In this document: one piece after another, positions 15,444 to 24,981 of the stretch
Numbering within the stretch: the stretch's first letter is position 1
How the letters are laid out: every line of letters begins with the position of its first letter
NCBI RefSeq assembly: GCF_020687825.1
Contig: NZ_JAJEWP010000002.1
Span: 1-64,000 of the forward strand
DNA length: 64,000 nt
Direction of reading: 5' to 3'
Source of the DNA: Fluctibacter halophilus
GTDB taxonomy: Bacteria > Pseudomonadota > Gammaproteobacteria > Enterobacterales > Alteromonadaceae
Program-made: the position numbers and the translations under genes
The notes under the pieces: model-generated
What the model saw: only the letters and a program-made list of their open reading frames with translations
Database searches by the model: none
Told to the model about the DNA's origin: nothing

Positions 15444-16607
15444 CTAGAACGCGTATTTCGCTGAGAATTGCAGGCGACTCATATCACCATCCAGACCGCT
15501 TTCAAGCTCGCGCTTGGCGTAGGTGTATTCTGCGCCGAAGGTCAGTTCGCTGGAGGGCGAATACAACACGTTGACCCTGGCACTGTGGGTGTCTTTGGTT
15601 GTGCCGGTGCCGGTCAGGGCGACATCGTTGTCCACATTGAGCGCTGAATACATGAAGTTGGAGCGCCATTGGTCGTTCCACACATGACGGTAAGCCACCG
15701 AAAAACCGCTTGAGTCGATGGCTTCCAGTTCATTGTCGGCATTCAGTACCGCACCATTGACGGCGTTCAATGCCAGATAGCGACCCAGGCCACTGCCGAA
15801 GTTCGCCATTAAACGCAGATCATCTTTACCGAATTTGATTTTACTGGTGATGCTGATGCCATAGCCGGTTTCGCTCGAATCGATGTCGGCACCGCCTTGT
15901 TTATTAACGTAGTTCAGCTGACGCAGCAAGCCTGCGACTGCGATATGACCCCAGTCGGCGCTGTGGGTATAACGGGCCACGAAATCCGGTACGGTATTGT
16001 CATCAGAGACAATCCGTCCGCCACCGGTGTAGGGTGAGATGGTGGTTTCCGGGTTTTCCAGTGCCAGTTCCAGACCGCCGTTGGTGTAACGCACCATGGC
16101 CTGACGGGCGAATATTGTGCCATCGGTTACGCCGATGAAGTCCAGGGACTCGGGCAATGTGCGCACATCCTGGAAGGTTGTCCAGGTTTGACCAACGAGC
16201 CAGTTTTTGTATTTAACAAACGCGTGGCGGATACGTGGTTCGTACGAGTTACTCACCCGCTCGTTACCATCCGGTGTGGCCATAAAGTCCAGTTCCAGCA
16301 CGCCAGTGACTTTGTCACCATTGCTCAGATCGGTGTTGGTTGTGAAGCGAAAGCGGGTTTGACGAACGTGGGCATCAAACTGGGTATCCTCTTCGGCGCC
16401 GCCAACCGGGATCAGGCTGGGCAGATAAAAGTCCCGTCCAATGTTGCCGGAACCAAGGGTGCCATCGCTGTAGCTGCTGAACATGGCATCTGCTTTTACA
16501 TAGCCGCTAAATTTCACGTTGGTTTTATCCAACACGTTTGCCTGCGCACCCGAAAGCGTGCACAGGCCAGTAAGTACTGCCAGAGATAGGGTAGTTATTC
16601 TTTTCAT
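15444..16607 (-). CDS. DcaP-like outer-membrane porin (387 aa)
   Basis: This is a trimeric-type beta-barrel porin resembling DcaP of Acinetobacter, whose known substrates are dicarboxylic acids. It has a signal peptide ([23 protein letters not shown]), then [18 protein letters not shown], the DcaP-typical [16 protein letters not shown] and the [26 protein letters not shown] block. It ends in alternating strands with a C-terminal Phe. It is divergent from acs across a 279-bp region holding two CrbR-type motifs. Co-control with acetate metabolism and uptake of small carboxylates are therefore plausible inferences. Confidence 0.88.
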   Translation of the reverse strand: MKRITTLSLAVLTGLCTLSGAQANVLDKTNVKFSGYVKADAMFSSYSDGTLGSGNIGRDFYLPSLIPVGGAEEDTQFDAHVRQTRFRFTTNTDLSNGDKVTGVLELDFMATPDGNERVSNSYEPRIRHAFVKYKNWLVGQTWTTFQDVRTLPESLDFIGVTDGTIFARQAMVRYTNGGLELALENPETTISPYTGGGRIVSDDNTVPDFVARYTHSADWGHIAVAGLLRQLNYVNKQGGADIDSSETGYGISITSKIKFGKDDLRLMANFGSGLGRYLALNAVNGAVLNADNELEAIDSSGFSVAYRHVWNDQWRSNFMYSALNVDNDVALTGTGTTKDTHSARVNVLYSPSSELTFGAEYTYAKRELESGLDGDMSRLQFSAKYAF

Positions 16608-16684
16608 CGTAGTGTCCTAGTCGCCGTTGAAGCTGGCATAACTGTGGAACACATCCCGCTTTTTGCATATAAGCGCTTAGTCTA

Positions 16685-16698
16685 TAAGACCAAAGTCG
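16685..16698 (+). promoter_or_regulatory. Putative CrbR operator, distal copy (acs/porin)
   Basis: TAAGACCAAAGTCG occurs here and, identically, at 16805-16818, exactly 120 bp apart, between porin and acs. A close relative (TACGACCAAGGTCTG) lies between crbS and yjcH-actP. The GAC-N4-GTC symmetry suits a dimeric LuxR-type regulator. Assignment to CrbR is inferred from the shared target genes. Confidence 0.6.
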
Positions 16699-16804
16699 TA
16701 GCCGAATCAGTCCTGAACAACGAACCGTTTGTGGGGCATGATCAACTGGGTGTCGAAAATCCCCTGCACGAGGGCCAGAATGCGTGCTATGTTGAATATC
16801 ACCC

Positions 16805-16818
16805 TAAGACCAAAGTCG
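16805..16818 (+). promoter_or_regulatory. Putative CrbR operator, proximal copy (acs)
   Basis: This is an exact copy of the motif at 16685-16698, lying 68 bases before the acs start codon. A separate dyad, CGACAGGG...GTGTCGGAC, follows at about 16837-16856. Confidence 0.6.
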
Positions 16819-16886
16819 CATTTTCTGTCATTCACGACAGGGTAAAGTGTCGGACTATTCAGAGAATCTATCAAGGACCTGCGATC

Positions 16887-18827
16887 ATGCTTGAAGAGAT
16901 CTATCCCGTTCCCGAATCCATCAAATCAAAACGCCTGTTGAGCCCCGAACAATACAGTGAAATGTATGATGCGTCGGTGAACAATCCCGATGCCTTCTGG
17001 GCTGAGCAAGCCAAAATTCTCGACTGGATGCATTTTCCCCGCACCATTAAGCAGACTCAATTCAGTAAGAATGACACCCGTATTGCGTGGTACGCTGACG
17101 GTACGTTAAACGTCTCTGCCAATTGTATCGACCGTCACCTGTCGACCCGCGCAAATGACACCGCTCTGATCTGGGAAAGTGACAGCGGCGAAGAATCAAC
17201 GCACATCACCTTCCAGACCTTGCACGAAGAAGTCTCCAAGTTAGCCAATGGTCTGAAAAAATTAGGTGTACAGAAAGGCGATCGCATCGCTATCTATATG
17301 CCGATGATCCCGCAGGCGACCTACGCAATGCTGGCCTGTGCACGGATTGGTGCCGTGCACAGTGTGGTGTTCGGCGGATTCTCCCCCAATGCCATTGCCG
17401 ATCGTATCAATGACTGTGGTGCCAAAGTGGTGATTACTGCTGACGAAGGTGTTCGCTCGGGTAAATCTGTGCCACTGAAAGCCAATGTGGATACAGCGTT
17501 GGCAGACAACCGCTGTCCGACCATTGAACATACGATTGTCTGGCAACACACCGGCGGTGAAGTGAGTCAGCAGAGCACCGATTGCTGGTGGCATGAGCTG
17601 GTTGCCGATTGCGATACCGTGTGCCCGCCAACGGAAATGAATGCCGAAGATCCGCTGTTTATCTTGTATACATCAGGCTCAACCGGCAAACCCAAAGGGG
17701 TTGTGCATACCACCGGCGGTTATCTGGTGTATGCGGCACTGACCCACAAGTACGTGTTCGACTACCACCCTGGCGAAATTTACTGGTGTGCCGCCGACGT
17801 GGGTTGGATCACCGGTCATACCTACATGGTCTATGGACCCTTAGCGAACGGTGCGACCACCCTGTTGTTTGAAGGTGTACCAACCTACCCGGATGTGCGC
17901 CGTATCTGTCAGGTGGTTGATAAACATCAGGTCAACATTCTGTACACCGCACCGACGGCGATCCGCGCACTGATGGCCCACGGTGACTTTGCCGCCGAAG
18001 GGACCTACGGCGATTCTTTGCGACTGCTGGGGTCGGTTGGTGAGCCGATTAACCCAGAGGCGTGGAGTTGGTACCATCGGGTGATTGGTCGTGGACAGTG
18101 TCCGATTGTCGATACCTGGTGGCAAACTGAAACCGGCGGCATCATGATCTCACCGCTGCCTGGCGTGACTGATCTGAAACCCGGCTCGGCCACCCGTCCG
18201 CTGTTTGGCATCCAACCTGCACTGGTGGATAACGAAGGCAATGAGCTCAATGGTGAGGCAGAAGGTAACCTGATCATTAAAGACAGTTGGCCAGGCCAGG
18301 CGCGTACGCTGTATGGCGATCACGAGCGGTTTGAGCAGACGTATTTCAGTACCTATGACGGTGCGTATTTCACCGGCGATGGTGCGCGCCGTGATGCGGA
18401 CGGCTACTACTGGATCACGGGTCGGGTGGATGATGTTCTGAATGTCTCCGGTCACCGTCTGGGCACGGCGGAAATTGAGAGTGCACTGGTGTCTCATGCG
18501 GCAGTGGCTGAGGCGGCAGTTGTCGGCTACCCCCATGATGTGAAAGGGCAGGGGATCTACGTCTATATCATTCCCTGTGAAGGAATTGAGGTAACCGATG
18601 AGTTGACCACCGAAGTGCGTAATTGGGTGCGTCAGGAATTGAGTCCGATTGCCTCTCCCGACATGATCCAATGGACGCCCGGCTTACCCAAAACCCGGTC
18701 AGGCAAAATTATGCGTCGTATTTTGCGTAAAATCGCCGCCAATGAATATCAGCAACTGGGCGACACCTCGACCCTGGCTGATCCCAGTGTGGTGGATGGC
18801 CTGATTGAGAACCGGCTGAACCGTTAA
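16887..18827 (+). CDS. acs: Acetate--CoA ligase (AMP-forming)
   Basis: This is acetyl-CoA synthetase, which converts acetate, ATP and CoA to acetyl-CoA with an acetyl-AMP intermediate and so scavenges acetate. It is 646 residues long, as expected. The P-loop [15 protein letters not shown], the [10 protein letters not shown] acetyl-binding block, the hinge [17 protein letters not shown] and the C-terminal [11 protein letters not shown] with the acetylation-controlled Lys607 are all present. ATG 16887 follows AAGGA. The 81 open codons upstream contain the operator motifs and are read as leader, not protein. The response regulator CrbR follows, and the actP and crbS genes lie 20 kb away. Confidence 0.98.
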   Translation: MLEEIYPVPESIKSKRLLSPEQYSEMYDASVNNPDAFWAEQAKILDWMHFPRTIKQTQFSKNDTRIAWYADGTLNVSANCIDRHLSTRANDTALIWESDSGEESTHITFQTLHEEVSKLANGLKKLGVQKGDRIAIYMPMIPQATYAMLACARIGAVHSVVFGGFSPNAIADRINDCGAKVVITADEGVRSGKSVPLKANVDTALADNRCPTIEHTIVWQHTGGEVSQQSTDCWWHELVADCDTVCPPTEMNAEDPLFILYTSGSTGKPKGVVHTTGGYLVYAALTHKYVFDYHPGEIYWCAADVGWITGHTYMVYGPLANGATTLLFEGVPTYPDVRRICQVVDKHQVNILYTAPTAIRALMAHGDFAAEGTYGDSLRLLGSVGEPINPEAWSWYHRVIGRGQCPIVDTWWQTETGGIMISPLPGVTDLKPGSATRPLFGIQPALVDNEGNELNGEAEGNLIIKDSWPGQARTLYGDHERFEQTYFSTYDGAYFTGDGARRDADGYYWITGRVDDVLNVSGHRLGTAEIESALVSHAAVAEAAVVGYPHDVKGQGIYVYIIPCEGIEVTDELTTEVRNWVRQELSPIASPDMIQWTPGLPKTRSGKIMRRILRKIAANEYQQLGDTSTLADPSVVDGLIENRLNR

Positions 18828-18844
18828 CCGATTCCCAATGTGTG

Positions 18845-18871
18845 GGCGGCGCCATGCGTCGCCTTTTTTTT
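18845..18871 (+). terminator. Rho-independent terminator of acs
   Basis: The stem GGCGGCG / CGTCGCC (one G-U pair), with loop CCATG, is followed by eight T residues. Confidence 0.88.
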
Positions 18872-18939
18872 GCCCAAAAGGGCCGAAAGATTGCGCAATC
18901 CTGACGACTTGGTAGACTGGCTTTACACGCATACAACAA

Positions 18940-19608
18940 ATGAATAACAACATGCTGACATTGCTGGTGGCTGACGACCATCCTTTGTACCGGGACGCCC
19001 TCAGAGGCGCACTGACAACCCATTTTGATGACCTCAATCTGCTCGAAGCCAGTGACCTGCCGGAAACCGTCCATCAATTGCAATCCCATGACGTTGACCT
19101 GTTGTTGTTTGATTTGCACATGCCCGGCAGTAGCGATTTGTTTGGTCTTATCCACGTGCGTAAGTTGTTTCCTGACGTTCCTGTGGCAGTGATTTCTGGC
19201 CTCGAGGATAAAGGTATTGTCAGCAAGGTGATTAATGCCGGCGCGCTGGGTTTTATCCCTAAGACCACCGCGGCAGGCGAAGTGGCCGAGGCGGTCAATA
19301 CCATCATTGATGGCGATATCTGGGTTCCCAAGGCGCTGCAAGAGGGGGTGCAGGCTGTGGATGACGGGTTTAGTGAACTGGCCGAGAAAGTCGCCAGCCT
19401 GACGCCGGCCCAATACAAAGTCTTGTGTTATCTGCGCGACGGCTTACTGAATAAACAGATCGGTTTTGAACTCGACATTGCAGAGGCAACGGTCAAAGCG
19501 CACATTACCGCAGTGTTTAAAAAGTTGGGTATCAATAACAGAACCCAGGCCGTTTTGATCGCCTCTCAATTGCAGTTGGAACCGCCGGCCGACAGCGTTG
19601 CTCACTAG
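18940..19608 (+). CDS. crbR: LuxR/NarL-type response regulator, probable CrbR (acetate switch)
   Basis: This 222-residue two-component regulator has a receiver domain (ADDHPLYRDAL with the acidic pair near 12-13, phospho-acceptor Asp in LLLFDLHMPG near 59, Lys in GFIPKTT near 109). It is followed by a LuxR helix-turn-helix (LTPAQYKVLCYLRDGLLNKQIGFELDIAEATVKAHITAVFKKLG, about 155-205). In Vibrio and Pseudomonas the CrbS/CrbR pair activates acs and acetate uptake. Its place directly behind acs, with a CrbS-type kinase in the same window, supports the name. It has its own short promoter region after the acs terminator. Confidence 0.85.
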   Translation: MNNNMLTLLVADDHPLYRDALRGALTTHFDDLNLLEASDLPETVHQLQSHDVDLLLFDLHMPGSSDLFGLIHVRKLFPDVPVAVISGLEDKGIVSKVINAGALGFIPKTTAAGEVAEAVNTIIDGDIWVPKALQEGVQAVDDGFSELAEKVASLTPAQYKVLCYLRDGLLNKQIGFELDIAEATVKAHITAVFKKLGINNRTQAVLIASQLQLEPPADSVAH

Positions 19609-19750
19609 CGCCCTGGAACGTACTTTTGGCCACTGCGCCTTGCGATTGCTGAAATATGGTCAATCATTAGGCGTAGGGTGCGAGAAAGGCGGTATTCATT
19701 GCACCTCAACCTTACAAGCGCCCCAAAGCAGTGATAAGAAGGTAGGCAAT

Positions 19751-20533
19751 ATGCGCAAAGCGCTCGTTGATTGGCCGATAGCAGGGCTGATCCTGTCCAT
19801 GTTGGTGTATGGAATGACCACATCCAGTGTGCAGGCACGTAATGTCAGCGCCGTGACGGAGTTGTTTTATCCCTACCAGGTGTTAGACGAAGATCGCCAA
19901 CTGTCAGGCTATGCGGTTGAGGTTGTACAGGCCATGGCGAAGAACCTCGATGATACCCTTGCAATTCAAATCCTTCCCTGGTCAGTCGCCTACCATCATG
20001 CCCTTGAAACCCCCGATACGCTGATTTTTTCCATGGGCAAGAACGATGCCCGCACTCCACTGTTTCACTGGATTGGTCCCATCGATCGGGAAAAGCTATA
20101 TTTCTGGGCCCTGAACGATGACAAACTACCACGAACCAACGCGCTGGAAGCGTTCAGGGATCTGCGCATTGCCGTGGTGAAAGACGCGACCACCGATCAG
20201 TTTCTGACCCGTTCAGGGTTTACCAACCTGTACCGTATGGCATCGCAGGAAAGCAATGTGGGGGAGGAAAGCCGTATCCTTATGCTGATCAAAGGTCGTG
20301 CGGACTTGATGATTTCCGGCGAGCGTGCAATGGAAAGCGCCCTTAAAGCATTGTCGCTGCCACCGGATCGCCTGCACAAAGTGTATCGGGCCCATGTGTT
20401 GGACAGTGAGCTATACCTCGCTTTTGTGCAGGGATCCGATATCAAGTTGGTAGAGCGCTATCAGCGCGCATTTATGCAACTTAAGCAGTCGGGTACCTTG
20501 GCACAGTTGCAAGCTGCCTGGGCGATTGACTAG
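19751..20533 (+). CDS. Solitary periplasmic solute-binding protein, SBP_bac_3-like (260 aa)
   Basis: This exported bilobal binding protein has a signal segment (about residues 6-30, ending SSVQARN), then VTELFYPYQVLDEDRQLSGYAVEVVQAMAK, the first-lobe pattern of family 3 binding proteins, and RADLMISGERAMESAL in the second lobe. ATG 19751 follows AAGGTAGGC. The longer frame to 19598 overlaps crbR and is unlikely. No transporter subunits are adjacent. It is the fourth orphan of this superfamily in 12 kb. Confidence 0.75.
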   Translation: MRKALVDWPIAGLILSMLVYGMTTSSVQARNVSAVTELFYPYQVLDEDRQLSGYAVEVVQAMAKNLDDTLAIQILPWSVAYHHALETPDTLIFSMGKNDARTPLFHWIGPIDREKLYFWALNDDKLPRTNALEAFRDLRIAVVKDATTDQFLTRSGFTNLYRMASQESNVGEESRILMLIKGRADLMISGERAMESALKALSLPPDRLHKVYRAHVLDSELYLAFVQGSDIKLVERYQRAFMQLKQSGTLAQLQAAWAID

Positions 20534-20688
20534 CGGTCCCTTACTCATTCAAAACGATCCTCAACCCTGTTGCAACTTTCGCGTCGCGAGGCTGTCTTTA
20601 ATCAAGCGTAACTTGTTACACTAGTTGCCGTTTCTAAATGGGTGTCTGTGTATAGTGACGCCGCCAATCCAACCTATAGGGAAATATC

Positions 20689-20976
20689 ATGAAGTTGCCC
20701 GTGATCATTGTCACTTCGTCATTGTTGCTCAGCGCCTGCAGTGCCAAGCTGGCAGAACCTTATCAAGCGGACAGAGCGCCGGAAAACCGCGATGAGTATA
20801 GCGGCGTGGAAGGCCTCAAGCAGTACAGCAAAGATCAGGTTTATCTGATGAACAAAGAACTGCGGGATAAATGTGAAACGGCCAAATTGGATTTGATTGA
20901 AGCCAAAACCCGCAAGGATGAAGACGGTATTGCTCGGGCTGAATCACTGATCAAGCAAACCTGTCAGGCTGGCTGA
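20689..20976 (+). CDS. Small lipoprotein (95 aa)
   Basis: The short leader ends in the lipobox LLSAC with the lipidated Cys at residue 17. The mature part is about 79 residues, highly charged and mostly helical, with two further cysteines (near residues 64 and 92) that could form a disulfide. I recognise no family. ATG 20689 is preceded by AGGGAAATATC. The gene has its own promoter region and shares a bidirectional terminator with the convergent PEP-CTERM gene. Confidence 0.75.
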   Translation: MKLPVIIVTSSLLLSACSAKLAEPYQADRAPENRDEYSGVEGLKQYSKDQVYLMNKELRDKCETAKLDLIEAKTRKDEDGIARAESLIKQTCQAG

Positions 20977-21017
20977 TCAACACCACAGCCATTGCTCACA
21001 GCAGCCGTTTCAGTAAC

Positions 21018-21046
21018 AAAAAAAGGCAACCTGAGGTTGCCTTTTT
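21018..21046. terminator. Bidirectional terminator
   Basis: The stem GGCAACC / GGTTGCC is flanked by seven A and five T residues. It serves the lipoprotein gene on the plus strand and the PEP-CTERM gene on the minus strand. Confidence 0.9.
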
Positions 21047-21073
21047 GTTACGTCGCCAAATGGCGAGATTTGA

Positions 21074-21697
21074 TTACGCGTTGGCTTTGCGACGGATTGA
21101 ACCCATGCCCAACAGAGCCAATCCAAACAGCGCCAAAACAGACGGTTCTGACACGCCGGTGGCTTGCCGTGATACGTCGGTGGTATGGCCCTGAGAATAC
21201 AGGAAGCGGTGTCCGCCAATCACGGTGGTCACGTTACCAAACACACTGGGCATGATGATATCGGCATCGGCCAGCATGTTCATGGTCAGTGTTGCATTCA
21301 CGGTGATGGTGTCGCCGATGCTTAAAGTATTGGGCGTTAATTCAAACAGGAATGACACGTCTTCCGGAGTCCAGGGCGCCTGGAAACCCGGGCGGTATTG
21401 CCATCCGCCCCACCAGTTCAGTGCGGTAGCCGCGCCACCGTTAACTGACATGGTGCCTGAGCCACCAACGCGAGCACCATCGTGAACAGAGCCCCCACCG
21501 GGCAGAAACACGTCCAGCAGGGCAACGTACAGAATATTGTCTGTCTGGTTGGCCGTCAGCGTATAAGACTCGTTGATCACTTCCATGGTGATTTCGTTGC
21601 CATTCTGGGAAAAGATAAACGCTGCATTGGCTGCGCTGGTAATACTCAGTAGAAGTGCGCCGATCAGTGCTTTAAATCCTAGTGCTTTCATTTTCAC
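21074..21697 (-). CDS. PEP-CTERM-type exported protein (207 aa)
   Basis: This secreted protein has a signal peptide (about residues 1-26, ending ANAAF), a ~150-residue beta-rich, Gly/Asn/Thr-rich body with a Trp cluster (NWWGGWQY), and a C-terminal sorting signal. That signal is SEPSVLALFGLALLGMGSIRRKANA: a Pro motif, a hydrophobic helix and a basic tail. The PEP-CTERM motif is here in the variant form SEP. Such proteins are cut by exosortase and are often tied to exopolysaccharide or biofilm. No exosortase gene is in the window. A second PEP-CTERM protein lies at 51684-52301. Confidence 0.82.
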   Translation of the reverse strand: MKMKALGFKALIGALLLSITSAANAAFIFSQNGNEITMEVINESYTLTANQTDNILYVALLDVFLPGGGSVHDGARVGGSGTMSVNGGAATALNWWGGWQYRPGFQAPWTPEDVSFLFELTPNTLSIGDTITVNATLTMNMLADADIIMPSVFGNVTTVIGGHRFLYSQGHTTDVSRQATGVSEPSVLALFGLALLGMGSIRRKANA

Positions 21698-21838
21698 GTC
21701 CTCGCGAGTGATTTAGCTATTTTCGTGCTTAAAATTTAAACAGCAAAAAACGCACCATAAATAAAATATTGATAATAAACAGTTGGTTATGATATTTAAC
21801 GGAGGCGGTTGTAACAAATTTGTAAAGTAATCTGACAC

Positions 21839-21863
21839 AAAAAAGGCAGGGACCCCTGCCTTT
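21839..21863 (-). terminator. Terminator of the asnB operon
   Basis: The stem GGCAGG / CCTGCC is followed on the minus strand by six T residues, 16 bases after the asnB stop codon. Confidence 0.85.
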
Positions 21864-21879
21864 AATGCGTCGCTTTCGG

Positions 21880-23889
21880 CTATACGACCCAGCCCAGCGA
21901 TTGGGCCTTTTCGTAAGCCAACTGACTGACATCCTGGGCAATAAAATGATGATGCAGCAACATGACACCCAGTACGTGATTGAGCACGGCGTCAATCTGT
22001 ACTTTATCGGCGTCGGGGGTCGCTGGATCTTCTTGCTTGGCGATCAGTGTGGCCAGATAATCCTGATCGATCAGATCGGTGGATGCCAGGCTTTCATCAC
22101 TCACATAGCGTTTCAATAGTGCCCGCAGTTTCTGCCACTTGGCATCGTCGGTGTGTGCCGGTGGGGCCATAAAGGCAAATTTTTCCCGCTTGTACAGGGT
22201 CTCCGGCAAAACGCCTTTCATCGCTTCGCGCAACACATACTTTTCCTTATTACCCCGGATGCGCATCTCTGGTGGAATTTGGCAGGCAAATTCGGCCAGG
22301 TGGTGGTCGAGAAACGCCGGCCGGGCTTCCATGGAGTTGGCCATATCCACACGGTCACCGCCCCAGGTTAGGATTTGGCCTTCAAGCATGGTTTTTATCC
22401 ACACATACTGGGCCTTATCCAGGGGATGACGATCCTGTAGGTAGGTTGCATCGAGTTTGTGGGCAATCGCCTTACCGGGTTCATAGTCGGCGATTTCGTC
22501 CCGGCGGTTGGGGTGGATCAGGTGGCGTGCGTATTCACTGCAGCCTAACCAGGGTTGCAGGCAGGAAGGGGTAAAGCCGACCTTGTCATTGATGTCGCTG
22601 GAGCTGTATTCATCCTTGGGCAGCATCGCACCACTGAAAAGCTTATTGTTGCTTTCCAGCGCAGCGCGCCAGTCTTTGGCCTGTTCTGGATCAAGGCCTT
22701 CCATGCCGTGCAGGAACATGTCCTTGCGAAACGCCGGATAGCCGGCAAACAGTTCGTCAGACCCCTCACCGGTCAATACCACCTTATAGTCGACGTGTTT
22801 TACGTGCTGACTCATCATCAGCTTTGCCACCGCCAGGGTATTGTAAATGGTGCGTTCAGTGTGCCAGATGGTGCGGGAAAAATTGTCATACAGCAGATCA
22901 GCATTAAGGTTGAGGATGTCTTGATCCGCCTTAACACTGTGCGCCATCTCGGTGGCGATATCGGCTTCATCATAATCTTTATTGTCGAAACTGATGGTAA
23001 ATGCTTTGATCGGATCCTGGTGGTACGCTGACGCCAGACCGAGAATCGAGCATGAATCAATCCCACCAGACAAATAGCAGCCCACCGGAACATCGGCGTT
23101 GAGACGCAGGTTGACCGCTTCAATTAACTGGTCACGTACCCCTTGCACATAATAGTCGTCCTCGCGCTGAGGTCGGGTGCCCGCCAGGGGGAAATCCATA
23201 TCCCAGTATTTTGTTGTTTCGACCTGAAACTCGCCGCCGTTACGGGTGATTTTTAGCATATGCCCCGGCTCGACTTGTTGGATCCCTTTGAAGGCCGTTG
23301 TGCCTGGTACCATCACCTGAATAAGCTGGTGGAACAGGCCGTGGGTGTCGATTTCGGCGTTGACGTCCGGGTGGGCCAGTACCACTTTGACTTCCGAGCC
23401 AAACACCACGCTGTTGTCGGTGATGGTCCAGTACAGCGGTTTGATGCCGAATCGGTCCCGCACCAGATACAGGGCATCCTCGGCATCATCATACAACGCA
23501 AAGGCAAACTCACCCCGCAGCAAGGGAAGGGTGCCGGCCATGCCAAGTTCCTGATACAAATGAGGCACGATTTCCGAATCACTTTTTGACTCGAAATGCA
23601 TGCCTTTGGCCGCGAGGTCGGTGCGAATACGCTGATAATCGTAAAACTCACCATTGTGCACAAACATCAGGTGGCCACCGTGCAGCCAGAATGGCTGGCG
23701 GCCACGGTCTTCGTCGAGGTCAATGATCGACAGCCGCGCATGGCTCATGCCGACGCCCATGTTTGCTGGGTTACAATAACCGTAATTGTCCGGGCCGCGA
23801 TGGTGCTGGATCGCGGCCATGTTGACCAGGGTTTGAGAATCGATAGGGTCACCCGGTTGACGGGCAAAAATACCTGCAATACCACACAT
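21880..23889 (-). CDS. asnB: Asparagine synthase (glutamine-hydrolysing) family protein
   Basis: This two-domain amidotransferase has 669 residues. The N-terminal Ntn glutaminase begins MCGIAGIF with the nucleophile Cys2 and contains HRGPDNYG and VHNGEFYDY. The C-terminal ATP-pyrophosphatase has SGGIDS near residue 262, LTGEGSDELFAGYP and VDMANSMEARPAFLDH. It normally makes asparagine from aspartate, glutamine and ATP. It is longer than E. coli AsnB (554) and closer to the AsnB group found in secondary pathways. It starts 18 bases after an unusual carbamoyltransferase gene and closes a leftward operon. Its acceptor may therefore be another carboxylate. Confidence 0.9.
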   Translation of the reverse strand: MCGIAGIFARQPGDPIDSQTLVNMAAIQHHRGPDNYGYCNPANMGVGMSHARLSIIDLDEDRGRQPFWLHGGHLMFVHNGEFYDYQRIRTDLAAKGMHFESKSDSEIVPHLYQELGMAGTLPLLRGEFAFALYDDAEDALYLVRDRFGIKPLYWTITDNSVVFGSEVKVVLAHPDVNAEIDTHGLFHQLIQVMVPGTTAFKGIQQVEPGHMLKITRNGGEFQVETTKYWDMDFPLAGTRPQREDDYYVQGVRDQLIEAVNLRLNADVPVGCYLSGGIDSCSILGLASAYHQDPIKAFTISFDNKDYDEADIATEMAHSVKADQDILNLNADLLYDNFSRTIWHTERTIYNTLAVAKLMMSQHVKHVDYKVVLTGEGSDELFAGYPAFRKDMFLHGMEGLDPEQAKDWRAALESNNKLFSGAMLPKDEYSSSDINDKVGFTPSCLQPWLGCSEYARHLIHPNRRDEIADYEPGKAIAHKLDATYLQDRHPLDKAQYVWIKTMLEGQILTWGGDRVDMANSMEARPAFLDHHLAEFACQIPPEMRIRGNKEKYVLREAMKGVLPETLYKREKFAFMAPPAHTDDAKWQKLRALLKRYVSDESLASTDLIDQDYLATLIAKQEDPATPDADKVQIDAVLNHVLGVMLLHHHFIAQDVSQLAYEKAQSLGWVV

Positions 23890-23907
23890 AAATCGGAAGC
23901 CTCGTAT

Positions 23908-24981
23908 TTAAATGATGTCGAGTACCCGTTCGGCGCGTCGCACCAGACAGGTCAGTAACGCCTGGCGCAGAAACACCGCACCACGGGCTTGGGCGAAATA
24001 CCAGTTATGAGAGGTGTCATCGAGGCTGGTACATAATTCTTCTCCACGGGCCAGTGGGTGCAACACGATGGCGTCAGACTTCAGCGGAGACGCTGCATTC
24101 AAGTGGAAGACCTTGCCGTAGGCATTGAATGAATCGCCCTCCCAGGCAATGGCATTGATATACACCACATCGGCCTGAGGAAGCTCAGGGTCGAGTTCAT
24201 GGCGTAGCACCACATTGAGGCCGGCTTCTTCGACCTGCTCACGTTGCTCTTCGTCAAACATCTGCTCATCAGGGTTATCATTCACTATGGTCAGCCGGCC
24301 AATCATTTCAGGGAATATGCAAAACAGCTTGATCAGACTGCGTACGGTACGCATTTTACTCGGCAAGCCGACGATACAGATGTTGATCGGGTCCGGGTTG
24401 TCATCGCTGATCAGGTTGGGGCGCCATTTCAGGATGGTGTATAAATCCGCCAGTGCCTGGGTCGGATGCTCGTCGGTACCGTTGCCGGCGTTGATAATGG
24501 GAATGCGTAGTGCCCCCATCATCTCCCGTACGGAATGCTCATTGGAGTCCCGCAGCACCACGCAATCCCCGTAGTTATTAAACATTTCGCCCACGTCCGC
24601 CAGACTTTCGCCTTTGGCGATGCCGGTAGTGGAGCGGTCGGTGATCGACATGATGTCGCCGCCGAGACGGTGCCAGGCACTCTCAAAGGATAATCGCGTA
24701 CGGGTACTGGGCTCATAGAAGGCCGAAATCAGTATTTTTCCCTGCAATGAAGAGCTGAAGCGATCCGGATTCGCCTCGTATTTGGCGGCCAGACGGAACA
24801 GCTGCAACAAGGTGTCACGATCAAACTGATCCGATGAAAAAATGTGTTTGTTGGTCAGTTTTTCCAGGTGCTCACCGTCCTCGATGATCGCCCTCAGCAG
24901 GTTCTTGGGGTGCGCACATCCGTATACGTCCGGGCGGGTTTGATCGAATCGTACAACCGCTTCCAGATCCTCTTTTACCAT
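23908..24981 (-). CDS. ATCase/OTCase-family carbamoyltransferase with altered acceptor site (357 aa)
   Basis: This enzyme class transfers the carbamoyl group of carbamoyl phosphate to an amino group. The carbamoyl-phosphate site is intact: EPSTRTR at 90-96, HPTQ at 172-175, MRTVRSL near 210, HPLARGEEL near 308. The element that binds aspartate in PyrB (TRVQxER in E. coli, Arg229/Gln231) is here INAIAWEGDSF (275-285), so aspartate is probably not the acceptor. There is a 45-residue N-terminal extension and no PyrI gene. I chose ATG 24981, which follows AAAAGG and overlaps the preceding 40-aa frame by seven bases. The context (ureido hydrolase, urea-type symporter, AsnB) points to a dedicated pathway rather than pyrimidine synthesis. 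Confidence 0.85.
   Translation of the reverse strand: MVKEDLEAVVRFDQTRPDVYGCAHPKNLLRAIIEDGEHLEKLTNKHIFSSDQFDRDTLLQLFRLAAKYEANPDRFSSSLQGKILISAFYEPSTRTRLSFESAWHRLGGDIMSITDRSTTGIAKGESLADVGEMFNNYGDCVVLRDSNEHSVREMMGALRIPIINAGNGTDEHPTQALADLYTILKWRPNLISDDNPDPINICIVGLPSKMRTVRSLIKLFCIFPEMIGRLTIVNDNPDEQMFDEEQREQVEEAGLNVVLRHELDPELPQADVVYINAIAWEGDSFNAYGKVFHLNAASPLKSDAIVLHPLARGEELCTSLDDTSHNWYFAQARGAVFLRQALLTCLVRRAERVLDII

Noticed and set aside
16644-16886. Extended N-terminus of acs by 81 codons
   Set aside because: The known family length fits ATG 16887, which has a proper AAGGA. The upstream stretch contains two identical operator-like motifs.
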